Assembly (NCBI RefSeq): GCF_902150065.1
Contig: NC_043983.1
Coordinates: 15,872,821 to 15,936,820, forward strand
Length of the DNA stretch: 64,000 nucleotides
Direction: 5' to 3'
From: Myripristis murdjan
Lineage: Eukaryota; Chordata; Actinopteri; Holocentriformes; Holocentridae
The notes beneath the pieces were generated by a model. It saw nothing but the letters and a program-made list of their open reading frames with translations, had not been told where the DNA came from and did not search any database. Below are positions 20,820 to 32,371 of this stretch, in pieces (position 1 is the first letter of the stretch; the number at the start of each line of letters is the position of its first letter). The position numbers and the translations under genes are program-made.

Positions 20820-22250
20820 GCATGCTTAACTTGAAAAGGGTAGTCTGAAACCTGACTATTATAATGTTATTGTTTAAGCATCGATCTGGGTCAGTCTACT
20901 GCCATGTGGGTTGTGACTGCAATGATGATGAAATCTGTATCCCAAACTAAGCTGTGATCTGTACTATTAATATTGTCTGTGCATGCATGTACACTATTTA
21001 AACATTTAAACCTTATATATTGATTAACTGAATCTGTTCTTATGCTCCTTTGTAATTACTAAAAGTACAAAGATACTTCTTTACAAAGTGTGCAACTTAA
21101 TGTGACCATGAATGTGGAGTGTTTTTCAAACCTGTGAATGCATTTATATTAAATGTCTCACCTTACTTTTTGTGTCCAGTTGTACTTAAACACTGCAACA
21201 TTATCAATGGCACGCATACAATTCAGCATATGTATCACTGTTGCTGAATGTAAGTAATGTATTTCCAAAATTTCAGTGTTAGTGGGGGTGGAGGGCTCAG
21301 GGCAGGGGCGGCTTTCAAAACGCTCTCATGCATAAACCTGCACCCCGTTCACAGCCAGTCATCTTTAGTTTCCAGCTGTGACTCACTGTCTCTTTGTCTT
21401 CTAAGGCTGGGAAATAAGCAGAAAGTGCAAGCACACACTAATTTCTCTTGACCACAACAGTAATCTAATTCTGCATAGTAACATGTTGCATTTTGTGCAT
21501 TACCTTCATGTCTAATTATTCACAAATATTAATGATCATATATTACAGCTCTAGTAAAAGAACAGATAATAACGGTAACAAAAGTCTCCGTAGGAATGAT
21601 GGACACTCAGCTCCCCATGAAGACTGTATTTGACTTTCGGTCAGCAGACCTTAAGCACAACTGTTTTGACACTTTTTCAGTCAAAAAGGTCCACTGTCCT
21701 TAATGTTGATAAATATAATGCTGAGTGGCGGTCATTCTTTCCTTGTTTTCAAGTATGATTTTCTTGGGCCAAGGACCTCATGTTTTCTGATATGTATCTC
21801 TCAACATTGGATCTGAGTAACTGCTAGTTTGCACATATTTATTAACACAGCATGTCTGCACACTTGATATTTGCACAAAAACAGCTACACCATTTTTTGG
21901 TTTTGAAATGTATTTATCAGCTTTTTGCACTTTTCTTTCTTTTTTTTTTTTTATTGATCATTGTTGCAGATCTTTGCTTAATATTAACTGTTTGCTCCGC
22001 CTGTGAGCAGAACACTTGGCATGCTCAATCAAATGTGGTTTCAAGGCACTGATTTGATTGATTTGATGTGTTTTCTGCTGTTGAAACAGGATGTTAGAGT
22101 GGACCATAACATGGGGAGGGATCTTTGTAAATCAACATGATAATCAATTAGGGGGAGAATCAGTTTTATTTGTTGGGATGTGTGGAAGGATGGGATTGTT
22201 CCAAAAATTTTGAAAGTTTTATTGGTTGAAATTTTTATTTCCAGTGTGAG
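20820..22250. other. FMO-A 3' UTR and intergenic DNA
   Basis: ATTAAA at 21148-21153 is the best poly(A) signal for FMO-A. Beyond it lie the second copy of the short dispersed repeat (21348-21404) and AT-rich unique-looking sequence with no credible exon. Confidence 0.5.
21348..21404 (+). repeat. short dispersed repeat, copy 2
   Basis: Same block as 11949-12005, here beginning TTCACAGCCAGTCATCTTTA. It is about 530 bp downstream of the FMO-A stop codon. Confidence 0.6.
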
Positions 22251-22253
22251 GTC

Positions 22254-22541
22254 GCAATTTAAGATTCAGTTTTCCTAGAAGTAGAAGTCATGGTCACTCT
22301 GCTGCCTGTAAGCTTTCATGTCACTAAGAGTGACGAATTACATTATATGTAATGTGCAGTGATTTCCATGTGTGCAACAGATCAGGATTAATACAAAATT
22401 AATTTAATATATTTAATTAATTTATGTATTTAATTGAATACATTTTTCTATTTTTCATTTTTCTTTCAACCACAGATTGTGTTGTACATGCAGTGGAGTG
22501 ACCATGACTTCGACTTTCAGGAAAACTGATTCTTAAATTGC
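22254..22541. repeat. long inverted repeat, ~50-bp arms (fold-back element?)
   Basis: The arm at 22254-22305 (core AGAAGTCATGGTCACTC) is matched by the reverse complement of 22490-22541 at about 90 % over ~50 bp, with ~185 bp between. Such paired arms fit a MITE-like or fold-back element. No transposase and no clear target-site duplication. Confidence 0.65.
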
Positions 22542-22877
22542 ACTGTATTTCACAGCATTCCAGAATAAACCTCTCCACCCTGGCAAAGAGGGTTAAAGTT
22601 CCTTTCCTACTGTAATAATTAACTAATACGCAACAGACCAGCTGGTGTGATTTTAGAGGCTGTTCAACTGCATTGAGCACACCACTGCACTGAGGATCAA
22701 CTAACTGGAGCAGGCAAGAGTAGTTAACTTGTGTTTCATACTAGATTAGAGACACTAGATAATGGTTTAGTGTGTTGTGTCAATGATTGCACAAAGAGTT
22801 ACACAGTGTTAGTCCTCTTCTGTTATGGGGGATTTGTACAATCCTTGAGTCTTGTGAGTTTCATCAGTGTTTTCCAG

Positions 22878-23030
22878 ATGCCACACAATTTTAATAACTT
22901 GGCCCAGCGTGTGGCAGTGGTTGGAACAGGCATCTAAGGCCTGGTCTGCATCAAGGTCTGTCTGGATGAAGGGTTGGAATCTGTTTGTTTTGAAAGAAGT
23001 GATGACATTGGTGGTCTGTGGAAGTTTAAG
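22878..23030 (+). pseudogene. broken duplicate of the FMO-B first coding exon
   Basis: It matches the FMO-B first coding exon, including the FAD-binding segment and the final TTTAAG|GTGGGT donor. An in-frame TAA at 22935-22937 replaces the TCA of GAGISG, and GAG has become GTG... read as GTGI in protein. About 39 bp holding the normal start are absent, so an upstream ATG at 22878 (MPHNFNNL) is fused in frame instead. The leader donor has also become GC (GCAG|GCAAGA). It cannot give a full FMO and is best seen as a dead alternative 5' end. Confidence 0.88.
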
Positions 23031-23300
23031 GTGGGTAAGGGCACTCTTTTGAGAAATATCTAAAATATCATTTTCTTGATAGTGCATGATTTGTATTGCC
23101 ATCAGTCTCTTATGAGGCAGTATGGGCAAAAAGCATTCCACTTTCAAGGCTGTTTGATGATTAATGCTGAGGCTGAACCAGGGGTAATCCGAAGACTGTG
23201 TGCCACGGGTACAACTCCCTTTATATAACATGTGCCAAGCCATGTGCCATGGAGGGCCAAGAGCCTGCAGGTTTTCATTCCAACCAAAAATTACATCAGG

Positions 23301-24019
23301 CCTGCGTTCCAATACCCATACTACCAAACTATTTAGTATGCAAGAAAAAGAATTAGTATGTCCCAATGCATAGTATGTCAGATGCAGTATGCCAAGAGTA
23401 CCAGGATGTTCTACTACATCCGATCAGATTTTGCAGTATGCATGTCAGCATGCTTCTCTGGCCATTCTGACCCACAATCCTTTGCACAGCGGAAGTTACG
23501 TCACACTGACTGAGCTGCATGTACAACCCACGCCCACATATAAACACACCCTGCGTGGAATTGTTTACGTGAACACGTGAATAACTATGAAAATAACACT
23601 GACAGAAAAATGCACGTTATTATACTGTAAGGAATAATACTGCATGTAAGTATCATCACGTCAGTTTATTAGAAACAACAACATACATTACAACATAACA
23701 ACAACAGAGCTCTCCGGCACCTCTGACGGTGTGCACGTGCACGTCTCTGGCGAGCTCGGTGAGAGGTGATTTGCTGCATCTCCGAAGTATGAAATAGCAC
23801 CAGCATTTTGACAACAAAATTCAAATGTGGCGCAACGGACGGCGGCGGAAGTGAGCAAGATACTCGGAGTTCAGGGATGACGTATGTAGTGTGTCCCAAT
23901 AGTATGCATACGAATTCATACTGCATACTACACTACATACTTTGTAAGGGCAGCTGCAGTATATTCTAAAAGTAAAAAGTAGAAGTATATAGAAGTATAG
24001 AAGATTTGGAACGCAGCCC
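23301..24019. mobile_element. ~720-bp TIR DNA transposon, family not assigned
   Basis: The ends CTGCGTTCCAA and TTGGAACGCAG are inverted repeats, and sub-terminal blocks rich in AGTATGCATAC/CATACTAC extend the symmetry. The uninterrupted paralogous site at about 24850 reads CATCAGGCGATTTGAC; here CAGG stands on both sides, so the target duplication is 2-4 bp (CA or CAGG). A minus-strand frame of 85 aa inside has no recognisable transposase feature. Confidence 0.8.
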
Positions 24020-24139
24020 AGGTGATTTGACTCATCACCTCACCTTAAAGCAGAGAGGAGGGACTAAACAGTTAAAACACCTGGAGGAGTTTTTGGTTGG
24101 AATGAAAACCTGCAGCCTCTTGGCTCCTGCTGTAATGAT

Positions 24140-24226
24140 TAACTGACACACCAGCTGGTGTGAATTTAGAGGCTGTTCAACTGCATTGAGCACACCACTG
24201 CACTAAGGATCAACTAACTGGAGCAG
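24140..24226 (+). promoter_or_regulatory. putative non-coding exon 1 of FMO-B
   Basis: The stretch ends GGAGCAG|GTAAGA at 24226/24227, a good donor, and the first coding exon starts after TTCCCGGTAATAG at 24441. This matches the non-coding first exon of FMO genes. The TSS is not resolved and no TATA box is evident. Confidence 0.4.
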
Positions 24227-24450
24227 GTAAGAGTAGCTGACTTGTGTTTCATACTAGATTAGAGACACTAGATATTGGTTTAGGGTGTTGTGTCAATGAT
24301 TGCACAAAGAGTTACACAGTGTTAGTCCTCTTCTGTTATGGGGGATTTGTACAATCCTTGAGTCTCGTGAGTTTCGTCAGTGTTTTCGAGATGCCACACA
24401 ATTTTAATAACTTGTTCAAATTGTTTTGTTCCCGGTAATAGTGATTAATA

Positions 24451-27400
24451 ATGGCCCGACGTGTGGCAGTGGTTGGAGCAGGCATCTCAGGCCTGGTCTG
24501 CATCAAGGTCTGTCTGGATGAGGGGCTGGAGCCTGTTTGCTTTGAAAGAAGTGATGACATTGGTGGTCTGTGGAAGTTTAAGGTGGGTAAGGTCACTCTT
24601 TTGAGAAATATCTAAAATATCATTTTCTTGATAGTGCATGATTTGTATTGTTATCCGTCTCTTATGAGGCAGTATGGGCAAAAAGCATTCCACTTTCAAG
24701 GCAGTTTGATGATTAATGCTGAGGCTGAACCAGGGGTAATCCAAAGACTGTGTGCCATGGGTACAACTCCCTTTATATCATATGTGCCAAGCCATGTGCC
24801 ATGGAGGGCCAAGAAGCTGCAGGTTTTCATTCCAACCAAAAACTACATCAGGCGATTTGACTGATCACCACACCTTACAGCAGAGAGGAGGGACTAAACA
24901 GTGAAAACACCTGGAGGGGGAATGAAAAAACTGATATGCACCAGTTTGACACCTCTGCTTTACGTAGTCTGGCAAAAGCAGGTAAAATTATGTCTGACAT
25001 GAAACCCATTACATATAAGTTATGTGTAATGGGTTTATGCAATGTGAGTTTTATACATAAATGTCAGTAGTAGAAATTTACACACAATTTTCACTTTCAT
25101 AAATGAAACATGACTTTGAATAGGCTGGTTACATTTTCTCATTTTCTCATTTCTCTCATAGCATAGATAAAGCAATAAGCCATTTCTTGGTCTTAACCTA
25201 AATCCCATCTGGATCAATAACAAAGACTGACATATTCTACTGTTTCTGCAAAATTGTTGGCTTTGTTTTTTTGTTTGTTTCGTTTGTTTTTTCCTGATAC
25301 CTAATTTTCTGCATTGCGGAAGTTATCTTCCTACACTCTTTGATGCCATTTAAAAACCATACATACCATTTAGTCTGAAAAATTATGAATTCTTATGATG
25401 GTTCTCTTTTGATGTATATGGTGTACCTGAATCTATCATGTTAATTTGTTATACTTAAGGTACTGTGAATACACTCCATATTCATGTGCGGTTATGTTGT
25501 ATAAGCATCCAAAATGCTCCTTGTCGCAAGAAAAATACAAGAAAGCTGATAAATAGTAACCACTGTTTACACCAAGCTGGTGTCATCCTGAAATTGTCAA
25601 CAGTATATTTTTCTTTTTTCTTTTTTGTCCACAGGAGTCACCTGAGCCTGGGTTCTCTGGTATCTACCGCTCTTTGGTCACTAACACTTCCAAGGAGATG
25701 ATGTGTTTCAGTGACTTTCCCATGCCTGCGGACTATCCAAACTATATGCACCACTCCCAGCTCCTGCGTTACTTTAGGCTCTATGCTGAACACTTTGACC
25801 TGAAAAGACACATTAATTTCCAGGTTATTTCTCTCTCCCATTTAGTCACATCATGCCAGAGCTCCCATGATCTTCTTGCATGTTTCAACAGCATGTTGTG
25901 TCAGGTCACTCACATTTTGTGTGTATGTATTCATGCTTTTGTGCTTCAGACCACAGTGAGGAGTGTGAGGCAAAGGCCAGATTTCTCTACAACTGGTCAG
26001 TGGGATGTAGTGACTGTTAACAGAGATGGAGAGGAAGACCAGCACATCTTTGATGGAGTACTGGTATGTTCAGGCCAGTACACCCATCCTGTATTACCCT
26101 TAGGAGACTTCCCAGGTCAGTAAAAACACAAAAAATCACTCAAATACATCTCAGGCATGCTTCTCCAATATGTATTGTTATTCATCTTTTACAGTATTTG
26201 AGTATTGAAGTGCATTGATTTTACAGTGTATAGCCACGGTTTATGAGACCAGATTTCCTCTGAGCTTTGGCGCAATCTTTGGTGGTTTTCTCTAGGTCAT
26301 GAGACATTTACTGGCAGATGCTACCACAGCTGGGAATACAAAGATGCAGATGCCTTCAGAGGAAAGAAAGTGGTTGTGGTTGGTATTGGCAATTCTGGGG
26401 GAGACGTTGCTGTTGAGATTAGCAGATCTGCTGAAAAGGTGAGGAAGAAGATGAGCAGAAAACCTTGGCGTTTAACTTTGTTTGGCAGTGACAATACCAA
26501 AGAACTGAGCTAGATGATAAAATTACCCTGTTTAAATGGCATGTGTTAACCTATTTATCGGTCTTGACGCGTCGGATGGCTGTTTTTTGTGAATTATGCT
26601 GTTATACTGCTAATGTAGTGTGCTAATACAGTTTTTTCAATCGCTTTGCCTCCTCTGTCAACTCAGAAACCATGGTATCAAATCAGTTAATACATAGGCT
26701 TAATGAGAGGCGCTCTTCCCAAAATAACACATTTTGTTTGCAAAAGGCTCTTACCATGACAAAACCTTTCAAACATTCAGCAAAAGCACATTATGCACAA
26801 CTTGCAGTCAGGTGAGTAAATCCAGCCACTCACTCACTTCATACTCAACACCAAAATACAACATACCCTTTTCAGTCTGAGCAGGTTCAACCTTACTTTT
26901 TCCTGTGTGTAGTGCAGTCATTTTTTTTTTTTTTTTTTTGCCAATTTACATAGTTACATATTGTAAAGCAAGTAGCAAAAGCCAATATTTCCCTCAAACA
27001 ACTCAACTTATGCCCAAATGAGTAGATTCCTTCAATCAGCTCTACTGTACTGTAGCACAGTTGACAACAGAATACAAAATACAGCTATCAGTTTTAACCA
27101 GGTTCTCCTGTGAGCTACACATTCAAATGTGAACTTACAGTAAAGAATTGCATCCAAACTCAGAAAGACTTAAGTGAAATTTTATTGTATTGATGACAAA
27201 AACTGAAATACTATAATTCACATACAGTATTACACAGAAAAACTCAAAGGAGTTGAAAAAAAAAATACAGAATACAATTTATAGGCCCCTTTTTGTAGGT
27301 GCATACTGATTGATTGGTGAATGATGATTTGTGGAAAGGGTAGTGATGCAGGTGCACTATTGGTTTCACAGTGATGCATTTCTATCAGCTGTGAGCAGAT

Positions 27401-29922
27401 GTTTTGCTTTTGACTACCATAGTGAAGTCAGTGGAGTCAGGGCCATGTAAATGACACATGTGAGAAGTGTTGTGCAAAAGAGCATGAAAAATGTGTGAAT
27501 GCAAATGTGTTTTTGCAAAACATATTTGCAAAAGAAAACTTCTCCTGTGGTTTGGAGGTGAAGATGACGACAAAGTGGATCCCAGTTTTGTTATACTGGA
27601 AAAAGCGATTGGGAAAAAACTGTAACACAATTGGAGAGCGGTGGTAATTGGGACATTGTGTGGCAACTCTGATGGGAACGAAAGCTGTCTCAACATGTTA
27701 CTTTAACCTAATGGGAACATTTTAGCAAACATTAAAGTGATCTATAACACCACAACACAATTTCTTTATGGTGTTAACTAAACTCTAGTAGGTGTTGAGT
27801 GAGATCGGTTACCTCCATATATAAGTGCATATGTTGAAGCGACATGTTTTAAGGGCTTTATTGATTTGACTTTACGTAATTAGACTGATTTGATAGCCAC
27901 TTCTCCTGGAAAATGTGCCAAATGTATCCTCACCCAGTCCTCTACTCTGACAGACATTCCTCAGCACACGTGATGGAGCCTGGGTGGTTGGCAGGATGTC
28001 AACCAATGGTCTTCCTTTAGACATGACAGCCATCACCAGGCTCACCCATGTCCTAACCCTCCTTCTACCCAAGGCTTTGGTCAACTGGGTGGCACAGAGA
28101 GACTTGAACCACAAATATGACCACAGATTGTACGGCTTGATGCCTAGACACAGGTGACTGCTGAAATACTGGCACATTTTGAGCATGTCTGTCCTTCCTG
28201 TGTCATTATCCCAAGCCTCTGGGTTTTATTGTCAGCTTGTTTTGGTTCACTGTCAGGCCTATACTCCAGCTTTTCATCTTTATTTCAGTGATTTTTCACA
28301 AACATTTATTCTGCTACAGATTGTGTATTTCCTGCTACTACATACATTAGGAAACGCACAGAATAATTTTCAACTCTGTTACTCTAACCTCTTTAAAGGT
28401 GCACTATGCAAAATTGAGGGTTGATTGAAGTAAGGATTGTTTAGACTGGGTAAACTGACAAATGATTCAGACTAATTTTTTTACTTACACCTTTCCTCAT
28501 TTCCTAGGCTTTTAGACAAAAGAGTAGTGATCAATGATGACCTTCCTGGCCAAATCCTTCAGGGCGCGTTAGTAATGAAGTCTAACCTGCAAGGATTCCA
28601 GGGCTCTGCACTTGTGTTTGAAGATGGTACAGTGGAGGAGAACATTGATGCTGTGGTCTTCTGTACAGGTTATAAAACAATCTTCTCATTCCTGCCTCCA
28701 TCTCTGTCTTGGGGGCCTGATGGAGAGATGACCTTATACAAGTAAGTACAGGGTGGACCATGGTGTCAGTCCTGCCTCAGAATGGCTTATGACATTGAAT
28801 TTGGGATGTTAACCAACAGGACCACACCTCCATCTTATTAGATTGTGTCTAATAATATCAATTAATATGCCACTAATAGTTGGAAAAAGGTACAATTTCA
28901 AATCATTACCACTTTCTTAAATTCCAGGAGACTGTTTCCTCCATCTCTAGAATGCCACACATTGGCCATCATGGGTCTGATCCAGGCAAAAGGACCAATC
29001 ATGCCCATAGTGGAAATGCAGGCACGATGGGCCACTAGGGTCATTGCTGGTAAACACATCTGAGCTTCTCTCTCACTCATGCACATGCAGCTCACTTTCA
29101 CACATTTGCGCAAAAGACATAATTTGCATGTTGCTATCTTTGTTTCCTCAAGGTTTGTGCCATCTTCCACCTCAGGAGACAATGCTCTCGGTCATTGAGT
29201 CTGACAGGAGGAGAAACATGAAGAGGTAGCCATCATCTAGAACCTCATGTCCCATGGATGGAAATCAGGGTTTTTTTTTTTTTGGTTTTTTTTTTTTTGA
29301 GGATGCTGAGTTGGATTTGTTTTTACAGCTGAAATGTCAATTCTGTGTTCATGCGATCAAACTTGTAGATGCAACTAATAATAGCAGTAACATGTCTCTT
29401 TTGCTTTCTCAGCTATTCCTGTCCAAAACAGGCTGCGCTGCAGGTGACCTATATCTCCTACCTGGACTTCATAGCTGATGAGGTCAGTTCACATCTGCTC
29501 TCCTGCAATTCAGCTGTAAATAAAAACAAACAAAACCGTGTCATCATATGGATGTAAAAGCCACAACCATAATATAGTTCTAATCACAGATAGGGGTTCG
29601 ACCAAGCATCTTCAGACTACTGCTGAGAGATCCTGTGCTGGTACTGAAGGTCTTCCTGGGTCCCTACACCCCGTATCAGTTCCGTCTGACCGGGCCTGGA
29701 CGGTGGGCTGGAGCTCGTCAGGCCATACTCACTCAGTGGGAGCGGGTGGCCCACCCTTTCAAGACTAGAGTGGTATATGAACCAGAGACCAGGCTGTGTG
29801 GCCTCTGCTCCCCCTGGATGCTTACACTAGTAGGAGGAGCTCTCATAATGACTATGCTCTTCAAGTATTTTGAGCTTCTGGACAAGCTCAGTAGGGCACC
29901 TGGCAGACACGTACCACAATAA
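24451..29922 (+). CDS. FMO-B: flavin-containing monooxygenase, 553 aa
   Basis: Coding exons: 24451-24582, 25635-25823, 25950-26115, 26296-26438, 27954-28153, 28508-28741, 28928-29049, 29153-29225, 29413-29482, 29590-29922, joining in frame to 553 codons. Motifs: FAD GAGISG, NTSKEMM, FMO signature [22 protein letters not shown], and FCTGY where the other three genes have FATGY; the C-terminus is hydrophobic ([12 protein letters not shown]). Same oxygenase role and ER location expected. The gene structure is its oddity: the 356-nt exon is uncut at the FMO-A/C site and is cut instead at 234|122, within the codon for the Lys of LYK, and the last exon is cut 70|333 by a 107-bp intron after IADE. 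All introns are GT-AG. Upstream lies a broken copy of its first coding exon. It looks functional, though it carries more departures from consensus than its neighbours. Confidence 0.92.
26560..27560. other. repeat-like filling of FMO-B intron 26439-27953
   Basis: This intron is 1.5 kb, much longer than its counterparts in A, C and D (~100-130 bp). Its middle has the look of a decayed DNA transposon (TGCAAAAG-type blocks near both ends), but I cannot define terminal repeats or a family. Confidence 0.3.
28396..28475 (+). repeat. dispersed repeat (TTTAAAGGTGCACTATGCAA type), copy 1
   Basis: The block around TTTAAAGGTGCACTATGCAA followed by GTTGATTGAAGTAAGGA and AACTGACAAATG recurs with changes at 35629-35690. 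It resembles a repeat often seen in fish introns. The family is not identified. Confidence 0.5.
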
Positions 29923-32220
29923 TATGATGTGATAAAGGATTAGTTTGTACTGTGGGGCCCAAAACCTTTTGTCAAAATATGTTTTTATCTGAGCATATGA
30001 GTGGAAACTGACTGTGTAGATCCTTTTGTAACATTAAAAATCATAGTTGTAGGAATAGAGCAATGAAACGCAAGTCTTACGATTGCATGAATCATCAGTC
30101 TGATATAATATAAGAGTTAACCATGTGTTTATGTTTGGGTCAAAATTTACCTATTGAAGAAACACCCCAAAACATCTTATCATTATTAATTTCCAACGTG
30201 AAATTTAAGTTTAAGTGAAATTTAAGTTCATCAACAGTGGCAATATGAAACTAAAGATGATTTTACTTTTTTTTTTTCTTCTTCTTCTTCTTTTTCTTCT
30301 TATCTTACTAAGCCTATTCACCATTTAGATAAGTATTTGGGTCAAATTTATCCCAGTGGTATAGAGTGATAAAAATGCTTGCAGTGATTGCAAGAACACA
30401 ATACAGTTCACACAATATTATTTACAAGCTTTTGCTCTATCCTCTCTCCATTTAAAAAAAAAAAAAAAAAAAAAATAGGGTGCTTTAAAAGTGTGAAGGA
30501 ACTGTGATTGCCACACCAGCAGCCACACACTGAACCCCAGGACCTGGTGGTAACTATTTTCTTCTGTTTAATTTACTTAGGTTTCTTTTTTTAGCCTGGA
30601 TGCAGACCTATAAAACAGGAAAGAGAAATAACTGGACACACAGATTTTGGTTTCATGTAACAGAGTTTATAAGCAATTTTTGACAGCACAGTTATCTATC
30701 TGAAGTGCATACATTTAGTTAATTTTGTCAGTTTTGCGATATTAGTTTTCATTAACATTTTTTCTTTTAATTTTCTTTGTTTATTTTTATTTTCTGCATC
30801 AACTTTACTTTTTATTTAATTCAGTTTTCTTTGAGGTTGGATGTTGCTGCTGGACTTGTCTGGCTGGCCAATAAAAGAAATCCCAGCTGCATCAGAGCTC
30901 CTTAAAATGCTGCTCATTGCTAATTGGACTGCACCATGTTCCTCCTGTATTGTGGGGAGGGGCAGTACTTCTAGTATGATTTTTGTTACTTTTTCTTACT
31001 ATTTCCTTCTAACTTTTGTTACTATTTACTGTGTTTTGATGTGGTGTCTTATTTTTCATTAGTTAGTATTAGGTAGCGCTATACTGACATTTTTGTGGTA
31101 GTTTTTTAAATGGTTATGTCTTAAGCTGATCTGACCAGCCACAGTTTATGTTTGCCCCATATTTCCATTTGTCAGGTTATTTTGGAATTCAGCCGCCACC
31201 AAAACTCAACAAGAGGAAGTTGTTTTTCAGGTCAGTTTGTGTTTTGCAACAAAAACCAGCAGTGTATCATGCAATAAATGAGGCTGTATGTGCACTATAC
31301 AGACAAAATACTAATTGCTGTGATTGTTATAGATGAGTAACTTGTTTTTTAGTAAGACAAAATATAAATCAGGTGAAATATGTGTTATGAGTGCTGGAAG
31401 GTGGTTTAGCTACACTGGATCAGGAACTTCACTGTTGTATGAGCATAACAGGATGCATTCAGGTTCATGATCTGTTTTTAGCCAGGCTGTGACCGAAAAC
31501 CCCATGTTATTTTAATTCAGATTCAGATTCAGATATACTTTAATGTAATTTAAACATGTAAAAAAAAAAAAAAAAAAAAAAAAAAACATGGAAGAACAAA
31601 AAAGTGTCTCCCAGGACCAGTTAATAATGATAGATAGATAGATACTAATAACCTAAAAACCAATAAATATATAAATAAAACATATAATAAATCATTAATG
31701 CAATTAATGCTACATACGCAAATGATTGATCCAAATTATAAAGAATTTCACAAAGAATATATATGGATTGGGTCATCCTGGTGGCACAAATGTCTAAGTG
31801 CACAGCTTGCTACTGGATATTTATGGTTTTGAATCTTGGCTGGGCCTTTTAACATCCCTCTCTGTTGCTCTGCATTTCTCCTGTGTATAAATAAAGGCTA
31901 AAGAACTGTTTAAATACAGTTTAAAAACTGTATGCCCTGATAATCTTGTACTTTCTGTATTCTCTCCTGACAACATTGCATCATCTTTGTATTTATTAAA
32001 CAAGCAGACGTCAACAGCTGTGGTAAAATTTTACCTGCAGTGAAACTGTAACCTGTCTGTGTCAGGTGCTCTGTGGATATGAAACAAAAACATTCAAAAT
32101 ATATAACAGTTTATACTTAAAATGGCGATAAGCTCTGATGTTGGCGCAGCAGTTTAAAGTTGATGTTGATGTTCATTTATTTAGGGTAGCATTTCTTCAT
32201 CTTTTCCCTTGTGCTGATAC
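29923..32220. other. FMO-B 3' UTR and intergenic DNA
   Basis: No coding exon is visible. The stretch contains an A-run (30459-30476), a (TTC)n-rich block near 30280, a minus-strand LINE/SINE tail with TTCAGATTCAGATTCAG near 31517 followed by A28 (31560-31586), and a degraded SINE at 31768-31907. The poly(A) site of FMO-B is not resolved. Confidence 0.5.
31768..31907 (+). mobile_element. degraded tRNA-derived SINE
   Basis: An A-box-like TGGTGGCACAAATGTCTAAG at ~31779 and a B-box-like GGTTTTGAATC at ~31825 have tRNA spacing. The tail CTCTGTTGCTCTGCATTTCT followed by ATAAATAAAGGC resembles fish SINE 3' ends. Confidence 0.6.
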
Positions 32221-32371
32221 CCTCACATGATCAATCAGTAACCTCTATTGTTTATGTGGTGAGGACTGCCTGATTAGTCAGTAAGTCTGTAGAGTTGCAG
32301 AAGAGGGGCAGCTTCAGTCAAGAGGATCTTTAAGACTGCTCTGACTTCACTCTCCAAGCAAAAAAAAACAG
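32221..32371 (+). promoter_or_regulatory. putative FMO-C leader, copy 1 (non-coding exon ending at 32371)
   Basis: The stretch ends AAAACAG|GTAAGG, a good donor. Much of it (CAATCAGTAAC, GCCTGATTAG, GACTGCTCTGA) recurs in order in 33085-33245. A duplicated first-exon/promoter region upstream of FMO-C is the simplest reading; transcript evidence is lacking. Confidence 0.4.

Larger units (their letters stand above)
22610..24860 (+). repeat. direct duplication of the FMO-B 5' region, interrupted by a TIR element
   Basis: Sequence from about 22615 to 23300 (leader, first coding exon, start of intron) is repeated from about 24135 to 24853 at high identity. The two copies diverge by scattered substitutions, by ~39 bp missing around the start codon in the first copy, and by the insertion at 23301-24019 in the first copy. 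The second copy is used by the intact FMO-B frame. Confidence 0.85.

Noticed and set aside
23669-23926. 85-aa minus-strand ORF between the FMO-B leader copies
   Set aside because: It lies wholly inside the TIR element and shows no recognisable domain.
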